The notes under the pieces were generated by a model. It saw only the letters and a list, made by a program, of their open reading frames with translations, searched no databases and had not been told where the DNA came from. From the NCBI RefSeq assembly GCF_014201885.1, contig NZ_JACHFN010000008.1:115406-179405 (forward strand): DNA of 64,000 nt. Reading direction: 5' to 3'. Position numbers and translations under genes: made by a program. Below, in pieces: positions 33,983-51,480 of the stretch (the first letter of the stretch is position 1; every line of letters begins with the position of its first letter). The stretch comes from Deinococcus budaensis. GTDB lineage: Bacteria > Deinococcota > Deinococci > Deinococcales > Deinococcaceae.

Positions 33983-33996
33983 GTGAACGAATTCAC
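33983..33996. promoter_or_regulatory. Inverted repeat at the ndh ribosome site
   Basis: GTGAA and TTCAC arms flank CGAA, 13-26 bases upstream of ndh and next to AGGAG. It could be an operator or a small RNA hairpin affecting initiation. Evidence is the symmetry alone. Confidence 0.3.
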
Positions 33997-34247
33997 GAGT
34001 AGGCTCAGCGGCAGAGGGCACCATAAAGAGCCGCCGGAGATCTCCCCCGGTCGTGACAACAGCGTACACCTTACACCAACGCCGTCTGTCACCGTCCACA
34101 CTTCGGGGCGGAGGCCTGGCCTGCCCGGCTACAGGTTCGGGGGCCGGGTTCATGGTTGAATAAGGCGTACACACAATCCGGCGGTCTCTGACCCCCCCCT
34201 CATCCGCACGCCCCGGCGCACGCTCCCCCCTTTTTTGGAGGTTGGTC

Positions 34248-34300
34248 ATGCAGGAGTGCTTCTGTAGCCCCCCCCTTTCCGCGACTTCCGGCGGCCAGCC

Positions 34301-34304
<4 letters not shown>
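34248..34304 (+). CDS. 18-codon leader peptide upstream of coxS
   Basis: ATG 34248 has a strong ribosome site (GGAGG, 6-7 bases upstream) and encodes [18 protein letters not shown]. Its stop overlaps the coxS start (ATGA at 34301-34304). coxS has no Shine-Dalgarno sequence of its own, so ribosomes probably reach it by coupling from this short ORF. The peptide contains a Cys-Phe-Cys motif; whether it senses anything is unknown. It was missed by length-limited ORF calling. Confidence 0.6.
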
Positions 34305-34792
<488 letters not shown>

Positions 34793-34800
34793 AGCGGGTG

Positions 34801-34843
34801 CAAGGGTCAAAGGGGCGAGGTTCCAGCTTGTCTTAGACCCTTG
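34801..34843. repeat. Spacer hairpin between coxS and coxL
   Basis: CAAGGGTC (34801-34808) and GACCCTTG (34836-34843) are perfectly complementary. The right arm and following ribosome-site region closely match those before coxM, differing at only a few bases. Confidence 0.5.
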
Positions 34844-34865
34844 ACGCCGACCCCAGGGAGGCACA

Positions 34866-37259
<2,394 letters not shown>

Positions 37260-37262
37260 GAT

Positions 37263-37307
37263 GAGTCGAGGGGTTGAGGACGGCTCATTTCCTCGACCCC
37301 TTGACTC
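37263..37307. repeat. Spacer hairpin between coxL and coxM
   Basis: An 18-base left arm (37263-37280) pairs with 37290-37307 at 16 of 18 positions across a 9-base loop, 4 bases after the coxL stop and 19 before coxM. No T-tract follows, so an attenuator or mRNA-stability role is more likely than full termination. Confidence 0.6.
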
Positions 37308-37325
37308 TGACCCAAGGGAGGCCCA

Positions 37326-38117
<792 letters not shown>

Positions 38118-38135
38118 GCCGCCGCCTGCTCCGAA

Positions 38136-38172
38136 ACGAGAAAGCCCCAGCGTCGGGCCGGGGCGTTCTCGT
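38136..38172. terminator. Hairpin terminator between coxM and slyD
   Basis: ACGAGAA-A-GCCCC pairs with GGGGC-G-TTCTCGT across an 11-base loop. It lies between convergent genes. Confidence 0.65.
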
Positions 38173-38183
38173 CTGCGGGCGAT

Positions 38184-38663
<480 letters not shown>

Positions 38664-38782
38664 GGGCGTCTCCATTCGGTGAGGGCTGAGAAAAAAGCTC
38701 ACCGCGCTTCCGAAGTGTACCCTCTGGCCGCAGAGTGCCCCCCCAGAGGGGCGGTGCGCAGCCGCCCGCTATGCTGCGCGGC

Positions 38783-39979
38783 ATGAGCGCCTCCCGCCCC
38801 GCCTTTCCCATGCATGTCAGCGTCGAGGAGGCGCGGGCGATGCTCGCCGCGTTGCTCCCTGGCCCCGGCGTGGAGGCCGTGCCGCTCGCCCGGGCCAGGG
38901 GCCGCACCCTCGCCGCCGACCTCGCCGCGCGGGTCAGCCACCCCAGCGCCACCGAGAGCGCGCTGGACGGCGTGGCCGCGCGGGAGGCCGACACCCTGGG
39001 GGCCAGTCGGGACGCGCCCGTGCGCCTGCGGGTGGTCGGGGAGAGCCGCGCCGGGGTACCGTTCGCGGGCACGGTGGGGCCGGGCGAGTGCGCCCGCATC
39101 TACACCGGAGCGCCGCTGCCGCCGGGCGCCGACGCGATCTGCCCGGTGGAGAAACTCAACGACGACGGCCCCGAGCACGTCCTCCTGCGCCGCCCGGCCA
39201 GCCCCGCCGACGTGCGGCCGGAGGGGGGCGACTTCCGGGCCGGGGACGTGGTGCTGCGCGCCGGGCTGCCGCTCACGCCGCCCCGGGTGGCGCTGGCCGC
39301 CGCGCTGGGGCACCCGGAAGTGCCCGTGCGCCGCCGCCTGCGTGTGGCGCTGCTCTCGACCGGCGACGAGGTGCGCGAGCCGGGCGAGGCCCTGTTGCCG
39401 GGGCAGGTCTACGACAGCAACCGCCACGGCCTCACGGCGATGCTGGAGGACTGTGGGTGCGAGGTGCTGCCCCTCGGCCACGCTCCCGACAGCCCGGCGG
39501 CGCTGGAAACCATCATCAGCGGGGCGGGCGGCGCCGACCTGCTGCTCACCAGCGGCGGCGTCAGCATGGGCCGGTACGACTTCCTGCGCGACCTCTTGAT
39601 GGAGCGCGGCGAGGTCGCTTTCTGGAAGGTGCGGATGCGCCCCGGCGGCCCGGCGCTGCTGGGAAGGTGGCAGGGCCTGCCGGTGTTCGGCCTGCCGGGC
39701 AATCCGGTGAGCAGCCTGGTCGTCTTCCACGTCGTTGTCCGCCCAGCCCTCAGCGGTCAGCCGGTGCAGACGCTGCGGCTGCCGGCGGCCACCCCGTTTC
39801 GCGGGTTGCCCGACAAGACGGCCTTCTGGCGGGGCGTCATCCGGGACGGGAGGGTCGAGGACTACGGCCCGCAGGGCAGCGGCCTGCTGCGGTCGCTCAG
39901 CGAGGCGAACGCGTTGGTGGTCGTGCCGGAGGGGCCAGGGGTGGAAGCCGGGGAGACGGTGGACGTGGTGCTGCTGTAA
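38783..39979 (+). CDS. moeA: Molybdopterin molybdenumtransferase MoeA
   Basis: This 398-residue enzyme inserts molybdate into adenylated molybdopterin, completing the cofactor needed by the neighbouring CoxL-type enzyme. MoeA features are VSVEEARAMLAALL, SALDGVAAR (the usual SxMDGYA region, here altered to LDGVA), RIYTGAPLPPGADAICPVE, STGDEVREPGEAL, GGVSMGRYDFLRD and FGLPGNPVSSLV. The replacement of the usual MDGYA by LDGVA is worth noting. TATGCT lies 7 bases before ATG 38783, indicating a leaderless transcript. Confidence 0.94.
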   Translation: MSASRPAFPMHVSVEEARAMLAALLPGPGVEAVPLARARGRTLAADLAARVSHPSATESALDGVAAREADTLGASRDAPVRLRVVGESRAGVPFAGTVGPGECARIYTGAPLPPGADAICPVEKLNDDGPEHVLLRRPASPADVRPEGGDFRAGDVVLRAGLPLTPPRVALAAALGHPEVPVRRRLRVALLSTGDEVREPGEALLPGQVYDSNRHGLTAMLEDCGCEVLPLGHAPDSPAALETIISGAGGADLLLTSGGVSMGRYDFLRDLLMERGEVAFWKVRMRPGGPALLGRWQGLPVFGLPGNPVSSLVVFHVVVRPALSGQPVQTLRLPAATPFRGLPDKTAFWRGVIRDGRVEDYGPQGSGLLRSLSEANALVVVPEGPGVEAGETVDVVLL

Positions 39980-40053
39980 GGGCCGGGCCTCCCGGGTGGC
40001 CGTGCCCCCGCCTCACTCCCATGCAAGCGGCGCGGACAGGGGACAGGCCAGAA

Positions 40054-40082
40054 GGGGGGGAGCGAGCGTGCTCCCACCCCCC
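40054..40082. terminator. Hairpin between moeA and CoA-binding protein gene
   Basis: GGGGGGGAGC pairs with GCTCCC-A-CCCC with a single bulge, between convergent genes. It is GC-rich without a clear T-tract. Confidence 0.45.
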
Positions 40083-40103
40083 GGGCTGACGGCTGACCGC
40101 CTC

Positions 40104-40528
40104 CTACAGCAGCGCCCGGTGGTCGGCCAACATGCAGCGGTCCTGCACCACGTCGATGCCGCGTTCGGTCAGCGCGCGGGCGGTCGCTTCGTCGCGGATG
40201 CCCTGCTGCATCCACACCACGCGCGGGAGGGGCTGCATGCTCAGGATGTCGGCCAGGTGCAGCCCGACCTTGTCGCTGCGGCGGAAGATCTCGACCACGT
40301 CCACCGGCGTGCCGATCTCGGCCAGGGTGGACACGGCCCGCTGCCCGAAAAAGCTCTCGCCGCGCGCCGCGAGCGCCGGATTCACGGGGATGATGCTGTA
40401 GCCCTGGCGGTAGAGGTACTCGGGCACGTAGTGGGCGGGTTTCATCGGGTCGTGGTGAAAGCCGATCACGGCGACGACCCGGTTGTCGGTCAGGACCCGC
40501 ATCACGTCGGCGGTCCGCTGAAGCTGCG

Positions 40529-40532
<4 letters not shown>
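40104..40532 (-). CDS. CoA-binding protein (YccU-like)
   Basis: This 142-residue protein is a Rossmann-fold CoA-binding-domain protein of the YccU family. Supporting segments are VVAVIGFHHDPMKPAHYVPEYLYRQGYSIIPVNP, VDVVEIFRRSD, and VVWMQQGIRDEATARALTERGIDVVQDRCMLADHRAL, whose conserved Cys is typical. Function is not well established. It starts with an ATG that overlaps the hemL stop (ATGA), so it is translationally coupled to hemL. Confidence 0.9.
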
Positions 40533-41878
<1,346 letters not shown>

Positions 41879-42045
41879 GCCCGTCACCTTACGGCAAGCT
41901 CACCGGGGTGGGGGAGAGGGAGGCGACAGTTCGGGGGGAAGGCGGCCGTCCGGTGACCAAAGGGCAGGGAGGCCGGAGCGCCCGCGCCTCCTCCTCCCTG
42001 TGCGTTGCATCGGCCCAACAAGGCCACTGGGGCCTACGGCCTGCG

Positions 42046-42747
42046 CTACAAGCCCAGCAGCCCGATGGCCGCCGTCTGGGTCAGCTCGGCACGGTAGGGC
42101 GCGATCAGGGCGCGTTCCTCGGGGGTGGCGGCCTGAACGGTGGTGTTCAGGTCGGGAAGGCGGCCCTGGCCGAGGGCCTCGGCGGCGCGCGAGAAGTCGA
42201 TGTTGGGCACGCCCAGCGCGCGGTTGACGGCGCTGCGAACCTGGGCGTAGCGCTCGGGACTCAGGCCCTCCTCAGCCAGGGCCGCCGCCTGCGCCTCGCG
42301 CGCCCGGCCGATGCTGCTGCCCGCGTTGCGAATCACGTTGAAGACCGTGATCACATTGGGCGTCTGCCCCTGCTGAATCTCGGTCCAGATATTCTGAAGG
42401 CCCGTGAAGCTCTCGCCCAGGGCGCCTTGCACGTCGCGGCGCACCCGCACGAAGCGCTCCACGTCGGCGCGGGTCAGGGGCGCCGCTGCGTCGCCGCCCT
42501 GGGCGGGCGTGTCGCCGGGCGGCGGCGTCGCGGTCCCGCCGCCGGGCAGCTGGGGAACCACGACGCCACTGTCGGCGCCCCCCGGCTGCGTCTGGCTCTG
42601 GGTCTGCCCCGGGCCGCGCACCGACTCCAGAAAATTGCGGGCCGGCTGGATCACCACAAACCACGCCAGCGCGCCCAGCAGCGCCAGCACCAGAAGGCCG
42701 CCGCCTCCACACCCCAGACAGCCACAACCGGGACCACTTCGTCTCAT
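42046..42747 (-). CDS. Membrane-anchored protein of unknown function
   Basis: This 233-residue protein begins with an unusual Cys/Gly-rich segment (MRRSGPGCGCLGCGGGG), followed by one transmembrane helix (LLVLALLGALAWFVVI, about 18-33), a Gln/Pro/Gly-rich linker (about 45-90) and a helical extracytoplasmic domain (RADVERFVRVRRDVQGALGESF onward). No family is recognised. The CGCLGC motif before the helix could bind metal or be a lipidation/palmitoylation-like site; this is speculation. TACTCT lies 6 bases before the ATG, matching the leaderless pattern. Confidence 0.75.
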   Translation of the reverse strand: MRRSGPGCGCLGCGGGGLLVLALLGALAWFVVIQPARNFLESVRGPGQTQSQTQPGGADSGVVVPQLPGGGTATPPPGDTPAQGGDAAAPLTRADVERFVRVRRDVQGALGESFTGLQNIWTEIQQGQTPNVITVFNVIRNAGSSIGRAREAQAAALAEEGLSPERYAQVRSAVNRALGVPNIDFSRAAEALGQGRLPDLNTTVQAATPEERALIAPYRAELTQTAAIGLLGL

Positions 42748-42827
42748 GTCCTCAGAGTACGGGGAGAGGTGAAGCGGGGTTCCCGGCCTCCCGGCCCGCC
42801 CCCCCCTCCGCGCCCCGGCCCTCCCGG

Positions 42828-42857
42828 TTGACAGGCGGTGAGCGCCGGGCCTTAAAT
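42828..42857 (+). promoter_or_regulatory. Promoter of the alpha/beta hydrolase gene
   Basis: A perfect TTGACA (42828-42833) and TTAAAT (42852-42857) are separated by 18 bases. The transcript would have a leader of about 120 bases that begins near a perfect palindrome. Confidence 0.6.
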
Positions 42858-42870
42858 ACAGACGTTTCCC

Positions 42871-42882
42871 GCTTGTACAAGC
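42871..42882. promoter_or_regulatory. Perfect palindrome, candidate operator
   Basis: GCTTGTACAAGC is a perfect 12-base palindrome about 13 bases after the -10 box of the promoter at 42828. A regulator bound there could block transcription; no candidate regulator is adjacent. Confidence 0.4.
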
Positions 42883-42987
42883 TGCACCTCGACCCAGCGA
42901 CCGTGTCCCGACGGCGCGCGCTTCCGGCGGTGGTTTTCTGGCTGCCGCCGCCCCGCGCGCGCGCGTCCCACTCCCCCCGGAGGCCCT

Positions 42988-44415
<1,428 letters not shown>

Positions 44416-44470
44416 GGCTGGGAGGCCTTGTATCGGTGGCTACCAACTAAAGGAAATCTTCTCGGCATCC

Positions 44471-44508
44471 GGGGGCGAAACAGGCTAGCGTTGGGCCTGT
44501 TTGCCCCC
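44471..44508 (+). terminator. Strong hairpin between hydrolase and ABC binding-protein genes
   Basis: GGGGGC-G-AAACAGG pairs with CCTGTTTGCCCCC with one bulged base, and TTTCACTTTC follows. It lies 56 bases after the hydrolase stop and 22 before the next gene. It is either the hydrolase terminator or an attenuator for the ABC genes. Confidence 0.6.
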
Positions 44509-44529
44509 TTTCACTTTCAGGAGACCCCC

Positions 44530-45300
44530 ATGTTGAAATCCCGTTTGCTGCTGCTGTCCACCCTCGCCCTGACCGCCGGTTCGGTCGCGCACGCCGACCT
44601 TGCCGACGTTCGCAAGCGCGGCGAACTGCGCGTCGTGATGAGCGGCGAGTACCCGCCCTTCTCGCAGCCTGCCCCCGACGGCTCGCTGACCGGCTTCGAC
44701 GCCGACGTGGCGCGCGAGATCGCCAAGCGTCTGGGCGTCCGGGCGCGGCTGATCAAGGCCGAGTTCCCCTCCATCATCGCCGGGCTTCAGGCCGGGCAGT
44801 TCGACCTCGCCGTCGCCTCGCAGAGCAAGACCCCCGAGCGCGAGCGCGCGGTGGACTTCCTGAGCCGCCCTTACTACTACGACGGCTTCCAGCTGTTCGT
44901 GCCCTCGAACTCGTCGGCGCGCAGCCTCGCCGGGCTGGGCGGCAAGCCGGTCGCGGTCGCGCAGGGCACCGTCTTCGAGAAGTTCCTGCGTGACGCCAAG
45001 TATCCCAACGTCGCCACCTACAGCGGCGAGCAGGAGATCTTTCTCGCCCTGGGCGCGGGCCGCGCCGCCGGGATGATCACCACCCGCACGGTGGGCAGCG
45101 TCGCCGCCAAGAACGGGCAGAAGCTCAAGGCCGCCGGCCCGGTGTTGCAGCAGGACAATCCCTACATCACGCTGGGCAAGAACCAGCCGCAGCTCAAGTC
45201 GGCGGTGGAAAAGGCGCTGGCCTCCATGCGCGCCGACGGTACCCTCAAGCGCCTGAGCGTCAAGTACCTCGGCGCCGACGTGACGGTGCCCACCAAGTAA
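44530..45300 (+). CDS. Amino-acid-type ABC transporter substrate-binding protein
   Basis: This 256-residue periplasmic binding protein (family 3 type) has a signal peptide (MLKSRLLLLSTLALTAGSVAHA) and the typical start of the mature domain LADVRKRGELRVVMSGEYPPFS, then GFDADVAREIAKRLGVRARLI and SIIAGLQAGQFDLAVASQSKTPERERAVDFL. The ligand is probably a polar amino acid. AGGAG lies 7-8 bases before the start. The permease gene follows after a hairpin. No ATPase gene is present in this cluster, so the complex must borrow one from elsewhere. Confidence 0.94.
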   Translation: MLKSRLLLLSTLALTAGSVAHADLADVRKRGELRVVMSGEYPPFSQPAPDGSLTGFDADVAREIAKRLGVRARLIKAEFPSIIAGLQAGQFDLAVASQSKTPERERAVDFLSRPYYYDGFQLFVPSNSSARSLAGLGGKPVAVAQGTVFEKFLRDAKYPNVATYSGEQEIFLALGAGRAAGMITTRTVGSVAAKNGQKLKAAGPVLQQDNPYITLGKNQPQLKSAVEKALASMRADGTLKRLSVKYLGADVTVPTK

Positions 45301-45321
45301 CCAGACTGAGCCGGGGAGGCC

Positions 45322-45348
45322 GGGCCGTGCGGACAAGCCGTGCGGCCC
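45322..45348 (+). promoter_or_regulatory. Hairpin between binding-protein and permease genes
   Basis: GGGCCG and CGGCCC form a short stem in the 94-base spacer. It may act as a processing or attenuation site that keeps binding protein in excess over permease, as in other ABC operons. Confidence 0.35.
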
Positions 45349-45394
45349 CTTCTGCTGGCCAGACCGCTGCTGCGGCCAGATAAGGAGGCCCCTC

Positions 45395-46075
45395 ATGTTC
45401 TCGACGCTGTCCACCGTCTTTACTCCCGACGCCCTCGCGGCGCTGTGGCGCGGCGCGCAGCTCACCCTGTCGCTGACGGTCCTGGCCAGCGTGTTCGGGC
45501 TGGTGCTGGGCCTGATCGCCGGGCTAGGGCGGATGTCGCGGCTGGCGCCCGTGCGGTTGCTGGCAGGCGCCTACATCGAGACGTTCCGGGGAACGCCGCT
45601 GCTGGTGCAGCTGTTTTTCCTGTTTTTCGCGCTGCCGCAGATCACGGGGGTGTCGCTGCCCGCCTTCAATACGGCGGTGCTGGGCCTGAGCCTCTTTGCC
45701 GGGGCCTACGCCGCCGAGATCATCCGGGGCAGCCTGAACGCCGTGGACCGGGGCCAGAGCGAGGCCGCGCGGGCACTGGGATTGAAGCCCGCGCAGGTGC
45801 TGCGGCTGGTCCTGATTCCGCAGGCGGCCCGCACCGCCGTGCCCGCGCTGGGCAACCAGTTCATCGGGCTGCTGAAGGATTCCAGCCTCGCCAGCGTGAT
45901 CACCGTGTCCGAGCTGCTGCTCACCACGCGCGGCCTGGTCTCGATCACCTACCAGCCGGTGCCGCTGTATCTGGCGGTCGCGCTGATCTATTTCCTGCTG
46001 TCGAACGTGGCCGCGCGGCTCTTCGCGCTGCTGGAGCGCCGCCTGAACCGGCCTTACCGGGCCAGCGCGGTCTGA
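45395..46075 (+). CDS. Amino-acid-type ABC transporter permease
   Basis: This 226-residue His/Glu/Gln/Arg-type permease has about five transmembrane helices (LWRGAQLTLSLTVLASVFGLVLGLIAG, TPLLVQLFFLFFALPQI and later). The conserved cytoplasmic EAA loop reads GQSEAARALGLKPAQVLRLVLIPQA, and it ends with VPLYLAVALIYFLLSNVAARLFALLERRL. GGAGG lies 6-7 bases before ATG. It pairs with the binding protein upstream. A terminator follows, so no ATPase is encoded in this unit. Confidence 0.94.
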   Translation: MFSTLSTVFTPDALAALWRGAQLTLSLTVLASVFGLVLGLIAGLGRMSRLAPVRLLAGAYIETFRGTPLLVQLFFLFFALPQITGVSLPAFNTAVLGLSLFAGAYAAEIIRGSLNAVDRGQSEAARALGLKPAQVLRLVLIPQAARTAVPALGNQFIGLLKDSSLASVITVSELLLTTRGLVSITYQPVPLYLAVALIYFLLSNVAARLFALLERRLNRPYRASAV

Positions 46076-46101
46076 TCCCCGGCAGGCGGGGGTGGGGTGA
46101 G

Positions 46102-46130
46102 AAGGCCCGGCGACGCGGCTGGGCCTTTCT
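46102..46130 (+). terminator. Terminator after the ABC permease
   Basis: AAGGCCC and GGGCCTT form a perfect stem followed by TCT and further pyrimidines. It also serves the converging thiN gene. Confidence 0.7.
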
Positions 46131-46154
46131 GCTGTGCGGTCCGCCAGCTCCGCG

Positions 46155-46780
<626 letters not shown>

Positions 46781-46784
<4 letters not shown>

Positions 46785-47755
46785 GTCCCCACCCGGTCGT
46801 CGGGCAGGGTCAGGACCCGCGCCGGATCCAGCGTCAGCCGCAGCGTGCCCCCCTGAAGCTGCCCCGTTTCCCGCGCGCTGAGGTGCAGCGTCAGCGGCCC
46901 GAGGGGATGGGCGACCGCGACCTCCGTCCCGGTGTCGGTCGTCTGGCGGGCGGTGACGGGATGGGGGTCGCCCTCGCCCAGCCGCACGGCGTCCTCGGGA
47001 ATCAGGTGGGCGGTGCCGCCGGGGCCGGGGAGCACATTGGCGTGACCCAGAAAGGCCGCCACCCACGCCGTCGCGGGCCGCGCGAAGACTTCTGCCGCCG
47101 CCCCCACCTGCACCAGCCGCCCCGCCCGCATCACCGCCACCCGCGAGGCGAGCGCCAGGGCCTCGCGCTGGTCGTGGGTGACGAGCAAGACGCCCGCCCC
47201 CACCCGCGCGAACAGCCCCCGCAGGTCCGCCCGCAAGCGCGCCCGCAACTGCTCGTCGAGGTTGCTGAGCGGCTCGTCGAGCAGCAGCAGCGGCGAGCCA
47301 GTCGCCACCGCCCGCGCCAGGGCCACCCGCTGCGCCTGCCCGCCCGAGAGTTCCGCCGGGCGCCGCGCCCCCAGGGCCTCCAAGCCGACCAGCGCCAGAG
47401 CCTCGCGCGCCCGCCGCTCTGCCTCCGCCCGGCCCGCGCCGCGCATCCGGGGACCGTAGGCGACGTTGCCGAGCACGTTCAGGTGCGGAAACAGCGCGTA
47501 ATCCTGAAAGACCAGGCCGACCTGCCGCTCTTCCGGCGCGAGGGCGGTCACGTCCCGCCCGGCGACCTCCACCCGGCCCGCGCCTACGCGCTCCAGGCCC
47601 GCCACGCCGCGCAGCACGGTGCTTTTGCCGCAGCCGCTGGGGCCGAGCAGGGCGACCGTCTCGCCCGGGGCGACCGTCAGGGTCACGTCCTCGGCGGCGA
47701 CGGTGGGGCCGAAGCGCTTGGAGAAGTGATGCAGGGCGAGGGCGGGGGGAATCAA
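46781..47755 (-). CDS. thiQ: Thiamine ABC transporter ATPase
   Basis: This 324-residue ABC ATPase (332 residues if the upstream TTG at 47779 is used) has Walker A GPSGCGKST, the Q-loop LVFQDYALFPHL, the signature LSGGQAQRVALARA, Walker B LLLLDEPLSNLD and a C-terminal regulatory domain with VTARQTTDTGTE. It powers thiamine uptake with ThiP and ThiB. Both possible starts are TTG; 47755 is preferred because it overlaps the stop of the upstream HhH gene. The native start may have been altered by insertion of that gene. It overlaps thiN by four bases. Confidence 0.9.
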
Positions 47756-48462
47756 GCCTCTTTCTCTTCTTTGATCCAAGGGAGGGGCTTTCGTCCGATG
47801 CTCTCGTATTTCCAGAGTGCGTTATCCAGTCGGGAAGGAGTAATTTTCATTTCTTCTGCAACCGTAATAATGGCTTTGCGTATAGCAAGTATGTCTTGCG
47901 GATTACCATAGCGAAATTTCCAATCCCCTATGTGGCCCATAAGGCGATTTAGGAGAGTATCAACCTTAATGTAATCCTCTCGGCCGAATAGCAAGATTAG
48001 ATAGCTCGCCAAGACTGACCCCATACCTCTCACGCTTTCCACCAGCCTAAACCCGACAAGTTCTTCAACCTCATACGTAGACAGGCGGTGAAAATCTGCC
48101 ACATATTCAATATCGTTTTGGATTAAAAATTTCGCGACGTCGTAGGCTACTTCGGCTTTGCGGCGTCCGGACAAAACGCCTAGATTGATCAGAACCTCTG
48201 CGGCATACCTCTCGAACTTACCCTCACCAAAGCTATCGACGTCCGCAACAAAGTCGCTGAACGTCCGAATATCTTTTTCCCATCCGTACGCGGCGAACCG
48301 TTCAACCATCGGTTTAACTGTGAACTCCCAATTTGCTCTTGGACTAAATACGCAGTCCAGAACGCAATAATTACCGTTGGCATACGTGGCAAAGTTTGGG
48401 TCAGGCTGGATATTTTCCTGCTGTACGAAAGCTCGTAGCTTGTCCGTCAGAGGATCAGTCAT
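47752..48462 (-). CDS. AT-rich inserted gene, HhH-GPD (endonuclease III-like) protein
   Basis: This 236-residue protein sits between thiP and thiQ in the same direction. Its base composition is clearly foreign: bases 47881-47940 contain 26 G+C of 60, against 47 of 60 at 48541-48600 in thiP. Codons such as AAT, ATA and TTT are frequent. The segment VRGMGSVLASYLILLFGRED followed by YIKVDTLLNRLM (D168) resembles the helix-hairpin-helix and catalytic Asp of DNA glycosylases of the HhH-GPD fold (PGVGxKTA...VDTHV). The lyase Lys of endonuclease III is absent from the hairpin. LDNALWKYES near the C-terminus recurs in this group. Function is unknown, perhaps nucleic-acid repair or defence. Confidence 0.8.
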   Translation of the reverse strand: MTDPLTDKLRAFVQQENIQPDPNFATYANGNYCVLDCVFSPRANWEFTVKPMVERFAAYGWEKDIRTFSDFVADVDSFGEGKFERYAAEVLINLGVLSGRRKAEVAYDVAKFLIQNDIEYVADFHRLSTYEVEELVGFRLVESVRGMGSVLASYLILLFGREDYIKVDTLLNRLMGHIGDWKFRYGNPQDILAIRKAIITVAEEMKITPSRLDNALWKYESIGRKPLPWIKEEKEA

Positions 48463-48473
48463 GCCCAATTCTC

Positions 48474-50018
<1,545 letters not shown>

Positions 50019-50385
50019 GGGATGTGCGGAGGGGCCAGGCATCTTGATTCGGTTGGCCCCCACCCCCAGCCCCTCCCCCCAAAGGGGGCAGGGGAGCGAA
50101 GCGCTGCGCTCGGCAAGGACAAATGGGCGGCGCTGGTGGGCGTGGCTTTCGGCCGGAATGTTTGATCTCGGTGCATTCCCGTCGCGGCCACCGTCTCGCT
50201 GTGCGAGCCGACGTGGGGAAGGCGGTGCGGACTCGATTCGCCCACACCTGTGCGGCGTTCGCTGTGCCCGTTTTTGAGGAGGCTCAAGCTTGAGCGCCGT
50301 TGCTCCCTCTCCCCTCGTGGGACTGGTACAGCTCCGAAGGAGAGAGGGCTGGGGTGAGGGGGCGTGTGACCAGCGTCAGCTTCCC
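50019..50385. repeat. Repeat-bearing spacer between thiB and thiP (367 bases, no gene)
   Basis: The spacer carries at least two GC-rich palindromic units. One is around 50059-50098, with CCCCTCCCCCC, AAA, then GGGGGCAGGGG. The other is at 50302-50362, with CCCTCTCC...GAGAGAGGG arms around GGGACTGGTACAGCTCC (50319-50335). The 17-base core recurs at 56213-56229 between paaA and paaB, so this is a dispersed repeat. An operon-internal spacer of this size is unusual. No ORF with coding character is seen. Confidence 0.6.
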
Positions 50386-51414
50386 TCACCGCGCCCGCAG
50401 CACCTGCGTCACCCAGGCGTCGATCAGCCGCTGTGGGTTGGCCGTCACGCTGGCCTTGACTGGAGCCACCTCGGGCTTCTCGGCAAAGCGGAAGACGGGG
50501 TCGAGGGGGGTGCCGCTTACGGCGGGGTAAACCCACATGCGGGTGGGAATGTCGGCCTGCACCCTGGCCGAGAGCATGAAGTCCACGAACCGGCGGGCGA
50601 GCGCGGGCTGCTTGGTGCCCTTCAAGATGCCCACGCCTTCGAGTTGCAAGAAGGTGCTGCCCGGCAGGAAGAGGTTGGCGGTCGGCGCCTGGGCGGGGAG
50701 TTTTTTGGGGTCGTAGGCGTCCGCGTAGTAGACCTCGGCGGCGGGGCTGCTCGCGTAGCTCAGGACGATGGGGTATTTCCCACCGTTGCGCGTGAACTCC
50801 TTGTTGTAGGCGTCCGACCAGCCGCGCGTGACTTTCAGGCCATTCGCACGGGCTTCCCGCCACCACGCCCAGGCGCCCGCCTCGCCGTAGTGGTTCACGG
50901 TGGCGAGCAGGAAAGCCAGCCCGGGGCTGCTCGTCGCGGGGGAGGGGACCACCGTCAGCCGGGCGTACTGGGGCTTTTTCAGGTCGTCGAGGGTCCTGGG
51001 CAGCGGCAGGCCCGTCTTGGCCCAGGCCGCGCGGTCGTAGTTCAGCGCCACGAGGCCGGAGTCCACCGTGTTCAGCAGACCCGCGCCGTCCAGGCGGGAG
51101 GCGGCGGGCACCCGCGCCAGCGCGGGCGAGCGGTAGGCCTCCAGAATCCCGGCGGCCCTCGCGCGGGGCAGCGCCGCGTTGTCCAGCCCGTACACCACGT
51201 CGGCCACGGGCGCGCGGCGGGTCAGGATCAGGCGGTTGAGCAGTTCGCCCGCGTCCCCGCCCCTTACGAAGCGTACGCGGGCGCCGTTTTCCCGCTCGAA
51301 CTGCGCGACCAACTTCTTATCCACGTCGAAGGAATCGTGGGTGACCACCGTCAGGGTGGTCTGGGCCTGGGCGGCTCCCGCGAGCAGCAGGCCGAGCATC
51401 AGTGTCTTGCGCAT
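50386..51414 (-). CDS. thiB: Thiamine ABC transporter substrate-binding protein
   Basis: This 342-residue periplasmic binding protein has a signal peptide ([18 protein letters not shown]) and the ThiB/TbpA family start [61 protein letters not shown]. Later segments such as [19 protein letters not shown] and [22 protein letters not shown] also fit. ATG 51414 follows a GGGGGGGATTTTTT tract. It is the first gene of the thiamine operon and is preceded by a TPP riboswitch. It captures thiamine in the periplasm for ThiPQ. Confidence 0.95.
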   Translation of the reverse strand: MRKTLMLGLLLAGAAQAQTTLTVVTHDSFDVDKKLVAQFERENGARVRFVRGGDAGELLNRLILTRRAPVADVVYGLDNAALPRARAAGILEAYRSPALARVPAASRLDGAGLLNTVDSGLVALNYDRAAWAKTGLPLPRTLDDLKKPQYARLTVVPSPATSSPGLAFLLATVNHYGEAGAWAWWREARANGLKVTRGWSDAYNKEFTRNGGKYPIVLSYASSPAAEVYYADAYDPKKLPAQAPTANLFLPGSTFLQLEGVGILKGTKQPALARRFVDFMLSARVQADIPTRMWVYPAVSGTPLDPVFRFAEKPEVAPVKASVTANPQRLIDAWVTQVLRAR

Positions 51415-51480
51415 AAAAAATCCCCCCCGCGTCACGAGGGGAAGCCGAGGAAGGCACGCGCTGGGCGGCCCTTCCGTCAC

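Noticed and set aside
34141..34247. Promoter for the cox operon in the ndh-cox gap
   Set aside because: The gap has a GCGTACAC repeat (34062-34069 and 34165-34172) and a TTGAAT, but no pair of boxes with correct spacing could be found; left uncalled.
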